A stretch of 39,271 nucleotides of DNA from Clostridiaceae bacterium (GTDB lineage: Bacteria; Bacillota; Clostridia; Lachnospirales; Lachnospiraceae), in the NCBI GenBank assembly GCA_910575585.1, contig CAJTGF010000050.1, forward strand, positions 1 through 39,271, written 5' to 3'. Below, piece after piece: positions 34,735-39,271 of this stretch (position 1 is the first letter of the stretch; each line of letters opens with the position of its first letter). A program made the position numbers and the translations under genes. Below the pieces are notes generated by a model. That model ran no database searches. It was not told where the DNA came from and worked only from the letters and a program-made list of their open reading frames with translations.

Positions 34735-35760
34735 CTATGGTGTAGTTTGGCTGTGGCGGTCTTGGTCCATAAGGAGCGCCTGTTTTCTGACCCGCTCCTT
34801 TATCTGATCAAGGAAGACCTTTGGTCCCAGGACCTTTACCACCGGGCCGAAGGACAGCACCTGGATCAGCAGTTCGGTTTCCCACCGCTTGTCGTAGTAA
34901 ATGGTGCAGCGGTAGGTGTTGGAGTCCTTTAGCCGCTCCACTTTTTTCTGGTAGCAGGAGAAGTGGAGCATGGCCCGTTCCAGGGCATTGCGTTTGGTGG
35001 TGATATCAAGGACTAAAGGTTCCTGACAGAAGGCATTGTCTAAAAATCGGTCCACGTCAACGGGGAAGGGGAAATAGGAATTGGTCTTTTTTACGGACAG
35101 GATCCTTGCTGCATTGAGGATATCCATCCGCTGCCTGCCGGTTTTGGTCAGCGACATGGCGTAAAGACGGAATTTTCCGTCCCGCTGTCCGTACTCCAGG
35201 CGGCAGGGAAGGAAGGTCCGGGTCAGGATGCGGTCTTTGCGGGATAGGTAGTCTATGGATAGGAAACGCCTTTGGGGAAGCGCTTCCAGGATGGTATGCA
35301 TGTGCTGGCGGTACATGACAGAGGAAAAGGGGTCGTGGTCCTTGTACTGGTCAAACAGACAGAAGTCTGACATGCGAAAGAGCGGGGCGGTATCCGACAG
35401 GTATCCCTCCAGTGTTGTCAGCTGCTCATCGGTGAAAAACAGGCGGATGCGGGGATCGGACAACAGGGCTTTCAGCCACGATCTCTGCAGGCGGGTCAGG
35501 GGCTGGGGGAAGAGAGGGTGTTTCAGGGCGCAGGCGTATGTGGGGGGAACGGTGTTTTTTCGGCACAGAAACGGCCACTCTCCTTCAATGAGCCGGGGAA
35601 CGATAGAAAGGGCGCTTTCGCCGTAGCCGTGTTTCTGGGCCAGGTCTTCGATCTGGCGGCGGGTTAGTACCTGGCGGGAAGCCTCATCAAGGATCTTGGC
35701 CACTACCTGGTAGTAGCAGGTATAGAGTTCGGAAAACAGAGGAAGGTCGGTTGTATTCAT
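34735..35760 (-). CDS. WYL-domain protein 1 (341 aa)
   Basis: The N-terminal third is helical (LFSELYTCYYQVVAKILDEA, RRQIEDLAQKHG) and may be a winged-helix-type segment. Residues about 155-240 have the beta-rich WYL layout (RRFLSIDYLSRKD, TFLPCRLEYGQRDGKFRLYA, RQRMDILNAARILSVKKT). The last 70 residues match the WYL C-terminal extension (YRCTIYYDKRWETELLIQVL, PVVKVLGPKVFLDQIKERV). WYL domains bind nucleotides or nucleic acids and often control RNA-repair, CRISPR or DNA-damage genes. It lies 33 bp after the other WYL gene, as one operon. Confidence 0.85.
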   Translation of the reverse strand: MNTTDLPLFSELYTCYYQVVAKILDEASRQVLTRRQIEDLAQKHGYGESALSIVPRLIEGEWPFLCRKNTVPPTYACALKHPLFPQPLTRLQRSWLKALLSDPRIRLFFTDEQLTTLEGYLSDTAPLFRMSDFCLFDQYKDHDPFSSVMYRQHMHTILEALPQRRFLSIDYLSRKDRILTRTFLPCRLEYGQRDGKFRLYAMSLTKTGRQRMDILNAARILSVKKTNSYFPFPVDVDRFLDNAFCQEPLVLDITTKRNALERAMLHFSCYQKKVERLKDSNTYRCTIYYDKRWETELLIQVLSFGPVVKVLGPKVFLDQIKERVRKQALLMDQDRHSQTTP

Positions 35761-35793
35761 GGCAATAAGTTCTCCTGTAGGGTGGCAGACGCG

Positions 35794-37041
35794 TTAGTCT
35801 TCCCGGGGATCCATATAATAAGCCTGCATCATCTTCATGTCATCCCAAAACCGATTTTTTACAGCGGCATTGGAGCAATGAAAGGCGCGGATCCTGCCGG
35901 TAAAGCTTTTGATCCAGGGAAGAAGCTCCATTGCGTCAAGGCAAAGGCATTGATATTCATAGACGCCGGGCTCCAGCCGTTTCAGCCAGCCGCCACGGCC
36001 TTCCCGCTCTAAGCGTGTCAGAATATAGTCCTCCTCGGTCTCGTCCAACAGGATCTCCATGGATACTTTTTCCGGTTCTTTCGTTTGAACGTTTCCCAAC
36101 GAGACTCCCCATATATAGGGCGATGCGGCATCCAATGATTCCATGTGCTTGTCATAGGCTTCATCCGTTTGGAGAAGTTCCACATTCTGAATGGAGTCCA
36201 GGCGGACAGAGGAGATCCGGCAGTTTTTTTCCTGCGTGACACAGACGTACCGGCGGCCGGTCTGGGCGCTGGTAAGGATCTTGAGAGGGGTAACGGTCTG
36301 GGTCTGCGCCCGGCCTGTTTTGGTGCTCTTTACGGTGATGAGGATTTGGCGTTTCTGCTCTATGGCGGTCAGGATGGGAAGAAGAATCTCATCTTCCAGG
36401 GTATGGATCAGGTAATCGCTGCGGAAGCGGAAATACTTGTTTTTTTGATCCCAGAAATCCAGGATGGCGCTGCCGATGAATCCAAAGGGAGCGACGCCCT
36501 GGAAAAAGCTGACACCCAGGGTCAGCGCCGGAAAAAGGGAGGGGTGGGTAAAGGACACAGGGGAAGGCATGCGGTAGAGATACTGCTTTCCCTGTTTTTC
36601 CTTTGCAATCAATCCCTCTTTTTCATACAGAGCCAGCTTCCGCCGGATGGTCTGGGTGTCAAAAAGCTGCTTATAGTTTTCCTGGATCTGGTCGGCAATG
36701 GTCTCCAGGCTCCGTGGCTTTTGATCGGAGAGCAGGTCTGAAAGAAGGAAGCGCAGGGTGATGTCGTTGTCCGTAAATGTTTTTGACCGCCAGGCTTGGT
36801 ACAGAGGATTAACGGCCATGCGGCTGGAATCCAGGGTGAGGAACACGGACTTTTTGTGGCCGTTTTGGTCACAGCGGATATAGTCCCCAAACCAGCTTTC
36901 CATGCGGCGGCGCTGATTGTCGTAGGTTCTGCCGCTTTTTTCCTGAAAGTCGCTGCGGGTCTTAAAGCCATAGATATAGAAGTCACGGACATAAGAGCGG
37001 ATCTTATCAAACTGTTTGATGAGTTCTTTGTATTGAGACAT
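35794..37041 (-). CDS. WYL-domain protein 2 (415 aa)
   Basis: I chose ATG 37041 (MSQYKELIKQFDKIRSYVRD), with AAGGA about 11 bp upstream; the frame is open to 37197 but that would run through the promoter. The N-terminus has a segment (RSDFQEKSGRTYDNQRRRME) typical of large paired WYL regulators, then a winged-helix region (SLETIADQIQENYKQLFDTQ, RRKLALYEKEGLIAKEKQ). Residues about 265-345 form the WYL domain (RQILITVKSTKTGRA, VTPLKILTSAQTGRRYVCVT), with a WYL C-terminal extension after it. It is divergent from the structured-RNA/SPFH region. Confidence 0.85.
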   Translation of the reverse strand: MSQYKELIKQFDKIRSYVRDFYIYGFKTRSDFQEKSGRTYDNQRRRMESWFGDYIRCDQNGHKKSVFLTLDSSRMAVNPLYQAWRSKTFTDNDITLRFLLSDLLSDQKPRSLETIADQIQENYKQLFDTQTIRRKLALYEKEGLIAKEKQGKQYLYRMPSPVSFTHPSLFPALTLGVSFFQGVAPFGFIGSAILDFWDQKNKYFRFRSDYLIHTLEDEILLPILTAIEQKRQILITVKSTKTGRAQTQTVTPLKILTSAQTGRRYVCVTQEKNCRISSVRLDSIQNVELLQTDEAYDKHMESLDAASPYIWGVSLGNVQTKEPEKVSMEILLDETEEDYILTRLEREGRGGWLKRLEPGVYEYQCLCLDAMELLPWIKSFTGRIRAFHCSNAAVKNRFWDDMKMMQAYYMDPRED

Positions 37042-37087
37042 AGGTTGTGGTTCCTTCTGCGGATAATAAAAATAAGGGTATGGTTTT

Positions 37088-37116
37088 AGGATAATCGAAT
37101 CTTCGCCGGCTGTCAA
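37088..37116 (-). promoter_or_regulatory. Sigma-A promoter of the WYL operon
   Basis: On the minus strand TTGACA (37111-37116) and TATCCT (37088-37093) are separated by 17 bp, 47 bp before WYL gene 2. Confidence 0.7.
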
Positions 37117-37199
37117 CAGGGCGGCTGCCACAACCTGGAAAACTTCGCAGAGTTTTTGAAATGATAAGCATTCTGGTGTGTGGTAGTATAAAGACACCG

Positions 37200-37720
37200 A
37201 AGAGGTGATGGTTCCGGCTTACAGTTAAGGCATTTTCGCCTGACGGTGCCGCTGCGATGCAGTACGGTATGCCGCCGGAGGCATGAAAAGACGTTCAGTT
37301 TGGGACTGAAAATGTCAAAGGCTTGATTTACGTGGGTTCGAATCCCACCGGTGAAAACCGTTGCTTAGTGGTAAAGCAATCAAAAGGCGCCTGTCACGCG
37401 TCCACAGGAAAGAGGAAGACGTGGAGACCGCCAGTTAAGTTTTCCTTTTGGCGAAAGGGGATGGATCAAGCGGGACATCTGCTTTCACACAAAAGGAGAC
37501 AAAACAGCAGAAAATGTGCCAGCGCCGCCTAAAAGGGCAGAGAAAAAGGCATCCCATGTCCCATGGTGGGGAGAGAAAACGATCCACGGGAAGCCGGATG
37601 CCGGACGCCTGGCTGGAGGGATGGCCCGCAGCGTTTTTTGCGGCGGTTTCCAGGTTGGAATCGCAAAGAAAGAGCAGTCAGACCATTGATAGGAGAAGGC
37701 TCATGTGAAGGAGGGATATC
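37200..37720 (+). other. Structured non-coding region between the WYL operon and the SPFH gene
   Basis: No convincing gene in 520 bp. Apart from the permuted tRNA-like fold, hairpins are seen at 37294-37310 (TTCAGT/ACTGAA), 37390-37408 (CCTGT/ACAGG) and 37429-37454 (CGCCA/TGGCG). The phrase CAGTTAAG occurs near 37222 and 37433, each followed by a short hairpin, so a second related RNA is possible. The region would be transcribed toward the SPFH gene. Confidence 0.55.
37294..37408 (+). ncRNA. Y RNA (YrlA)-like RNA with a circularly permuted tRNA fold
   Basis: Read 5' to 3': TTGATT (37323-37328); T-arm GTGGG-TTCGAAT-CCCAC (37332-37348); CGGT-GAAA-ACCG (37349-37360), a short acceptor-like stem closed by a GNRA-type tetraloop; TT; D-arm GCTT-AGTGGTA-AAGC (37363-37377); then AATCAA (37378-37383), which pairs with TTGATT. 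The order is 3' half then 5' half of a tRNA, joined through the acceptor end, with the anticodon stem open. That is how I remember the tRNA-mimicking module of bacterial Y RNAs (YrlA), partners of Ro/Rsr. AGGC (37319-37322) and GCCT (37389-37392) may extend the basal stem. The ends are not determined. Confidence 0.72.
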
Positions 37721-38815
37721 ATGAAATATCAGATCAACCAGAATCAGTGCGGATTTTTGATGAAGAACGGGCGTTTTGTGGGAACGCTTGCCAGCGGAAC
37801 TTACCATTTTATGAAGGCTCTGGGCTACGAAGTGGCGGTGGAGGATATGGAGGGGACCGTGAAGTTTGGCGCAGCGCCTAAGGAGATTTTGCTGCGGGAA
37901 GATAAGGCATTTGCGGAGAAAGCGCTTCACGTCTTGATCCCTGAGGGGCATATCGGTATCTTGAAGGAGAACGGAGTGGTAAGAAAGGTCCTGACGGAAG
38001 CGGAGTATCTGTACTGGAATGTGTGGAACCGATACAGCGTGGAACTTCTGGACATGAGGGAGCCGGAGGCGGCGGGGAAAGTGAACAAAGCCTATCTGGC
38101 GCAGATTCCTTTGAAATATTATAAAAAAGTTGAGATACAGCCGGGGGAGCTGGGCATCCTGTACTACGACAACCAGGTGGTAAAGGAGCTGCAGACGGGA
38201 ACATACTACTACTGGGTATACGCAAAGGATGTGGTGTGCAGGATTGTGGACTTGAAGATCCGGCCTTTGGAGATTTCCGGTCAGGAGATCTTGACGGCGG
38301 ACAGAATCGGGGTGCGGGTGAACCTGATGTGTACATACAAGGTGGTAAAGCCGCGGATCATGATCGAGACCATCAAGAACCTGGAAAATCAGGTTTACGC
38401 CTGCGTGCAGCTGGCCATCCGGGAGTATATCGGGAGATACCGGCTGGATGAGCTTCTGGAGCAGAAGGAGGAGATCTCCCAGTTTATCTTTGGCAGGCTT
38501 AAGGAGGTCCAGGACGATTACTGCGTTGAGTTTTGCAGCGCAGGGATCAAGGACATCATTTTGCCGGGGGAGATCCGGGATATCATGAACACGGTGCTGG
38601 TGGCCGAGAGAAGAGCCCAGGCCAACGTGATCACCAGAAGGGAGGAGGTGGCTTCCACCAGGTCGCTTTTGAATACGGCGAAATTGATGGATGAGAATAA
38701 GACGCTGTATAAACTGAAGGAAATGGAGTACCTGGAGAGGATATGCGCCCAGGTGGGAAGCATCCAGGTAGGGGGCGGAGCGTTGTTGGAGCAGCTGCGG
38801 GAGTTGGTCAGGTGA
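37721..38815 (+). CDS. SPFH/band-7 (slipin-type) protein without a membrane span (364 aa)
   Basis: The start has GAAGGAGGG about 6 bp before ATG 37721. Slipin-like core: residues about 130-280 with VEIQPGELGILYYDNQVVKE, TYYYWVYAKDVVCRIVDLKI, VRVNLMCTYKVV, and YIGRYRLDELLEQKEEISQF, then the helical AGIKDIILPGEIRDIMNTVL, ERRAQANVITRREEVASTRS region that assembles SPFH oligomers. Residues 1-110 repeat a similar strand pattern (IPEGHIGILKENGVV). Most slipins have an N-terminal membrane hairpin, but none is seen here. Soluble slipins of this kind are described in bacterial RNA-repair gene sets with RtcB, Ro and Y RNA, which fits the RNA upstream. Confidence 0.88.
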   Translation: MKYQINQNQCGFLMKNGRFVGTLASGTYHFMKALGYEVAVEDMEGTVKFGAAPKEILLREDKAFAEKALHVLIPEGHIGILKENGVVRKVLTEAEYLYWNVWNRYSVELLDMREPEAAGKVNKAYLAQIPLKYYKKVEIQPGELGILYYDNQVVKELQTGTYYYWVYAKDVVCRIVDLKIRPLEISGQEILTADRIGVRVNLMCTYKVVKPRIMIETIKNLENQVYACVQLAIREYIGRYRLDELLEQKEEISQFIFGRLKEVQDDYCVEFCSAGIKDIILPGEIRDIMNTVLVAERRAQANVITRREEVASTRSLLNTAKLMDENKTLYKLKEMEYLERICAQVGSIQVGGGALLEQLRELVR

Positions 38816-38848
38816 AGGTGAAGGGGGTTTTTTGTGCAAAATAATTCA

Positions 38849-39068
38849 ATTGGTGTATAGTTGAGGCGGCGTAGTGGCAGGCCGAAGAGAGAGGCGGTCC
38901 CGTCCGGGTTCAGATATGCCAAACATTGCGATGAGCCCAGTAAAGCAGAAAACACTCGGGGTTAGGCCCTCCTGTTTTCTATGGTCTCATCTCCATGGCA
39001 TATATTCACCCGGACAGCAGACGGATTCTCCCGGGCTCACCACAACTTCGACTTAACAATACACCAAT
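38849..39068 (+). repeat. Palindromic repeat, copy C, with terminal inverted repeats (MITE-like, about 220 bp)
   Basis: Ends are ATTGGTGTATAGTTGAG (38849-38865) and CTTAACAATACACCAAT (39052-39068), inverted repeats matching at 14 of 17 positions. Inside, GTCCGGGTTCAGATATGCC (38902-38920) pairs with GGCATATATTCACCCGGAC (38997-39015). The internal strands match copies A and B. The outer stem of A and B is not kept here. It lies after the SPFH gene in a stretch without genes. Confidence 0.8.
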
Positions 39069-39182
39069 ACACCACAATTTTTACTAAGTTTCGTACAACT
39101 ATAAACCTTATAATCCCCTATCTAATCACAGTCATAATACTGAGCCTGTGCATGCCAAAGTTCATAGTATTTTCCCTCGTAT

Positions 39183-39224
39183 AATAAGTGTATAGCCAGT
39201 AGAAATGATGGTTATGCACTTATT
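39183..39224. other. Long imperfect hairpin near the window end
   Basis: AATAAGTGTATAGCCA pairs with TGGTTATGCACTTATT (two G-T type mismatches) around a 10-nt loop. T-rich sequence follows on the plus strand, so it may be a terminator. Apart from this and copy C, no gene is seen in 38816-39271. Confidence 0.5.
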
Positions 39225-39271
39225 CTTTCTATAGATTTATAGATGATCTGAGACACCTGGGATAAACCCTT

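Noticed and set aside
37311-37392. Ordinary tRNA gene or permuted (two-piece) tmRNA
   Set aside because: The T-arm precedes the D-arm, there is no anticodon or CCA end, and no tag-peptide frame or tmRNA-type Ala acceptor is visible. The Y RNA-like reading fits better.

Overview
The window looks like chromosome of a Gram-positive gut-type Clostridium, most likely Lachnospiraceae. The gene families point that way: a CIRCE-controlled groES-groEL pair, the run ispF-cysS-mrnC-rlmB, MocR/WYL/AraC regulators, cell-wall (choline-binding-type) repeats, strong AGGAGG ribosome sites and tRNAs without encoded CCA. Housekeeping DNA is GC-richer than the accessory block in the middle.

Layout. (1) 1-870: tail of a cell-wall-binding (lysin-type) gene, a small unknown gene, and the 3' end of a tRNA-Thr without its 5' half, probably the scar of an integrated element. 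(2) 1.1-9.3 kb: glnS, a MocR-type regulator whose PLP lysine is Gln, a small membrane-anchored acidic protein, CIRCE-groES-groEL, a two-TM protein and guaB. (3) 9.3-9.9 kb: an AT-rich CrtO-like acyltransferase gene. (4) 9.9-24.4 kb: two related integrative elements in tandem at the 3' end of tRNA-Met. The left one (9899-12115) is a remnant holding one end, a broken integrase gene and the other end. The right one (about 12.28 kb, 12071-24392) is bounded by 45-bp direct repeats of the tRNA 3' half. It carries a small hydrophobic peptide gene, a tyrosine integrase, a D12-class adenine methyltransferase, a serine recombinase, two near-duplicate cell-wall-repeat proteins, a DUF5688 protein and several unknown genes, nearly all on the minus strand. 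I see no relaxase or replication gene. (5) 24.3-33.9 kb: tRNA-Met, tRNA-Val, a lipid kinase, ispF-cysS-mrnC-rlmB, tRNA-Trp, 5-formyl-THF cyclo-ligase, an HPr-like protein, an AraC regulator and glycogen phosphorylase. (6) 33.9-38.8 kb: a HAD phosphatase, two WYL regulators, a structured RNA region with a circularly permuted tRNA-like fold (Y RNA/YrlA-like), and a slipin-type SPFH protein.

Three points deserve most attention. First, the WYL pair, permuted tRNA-like RNA and SPFH gene resemble bacterial RNA-repair/Ro-Y RNA loci, although no RtcB or Ro gene lies in this window. Second, a family of long palindromic repeats (10412-10555, 11135-11298, 38849-39068) keeps its internal-loop sequence while both its outer and inner stems change in a compensated way. 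Third, the full-length integrase has Gln where the catalytic HxxR arginine should be, while the broken neighbouring copy still encodes Arg there.

All calls come from reading the sequence and remembered family motifs. No database search or folding program was run.
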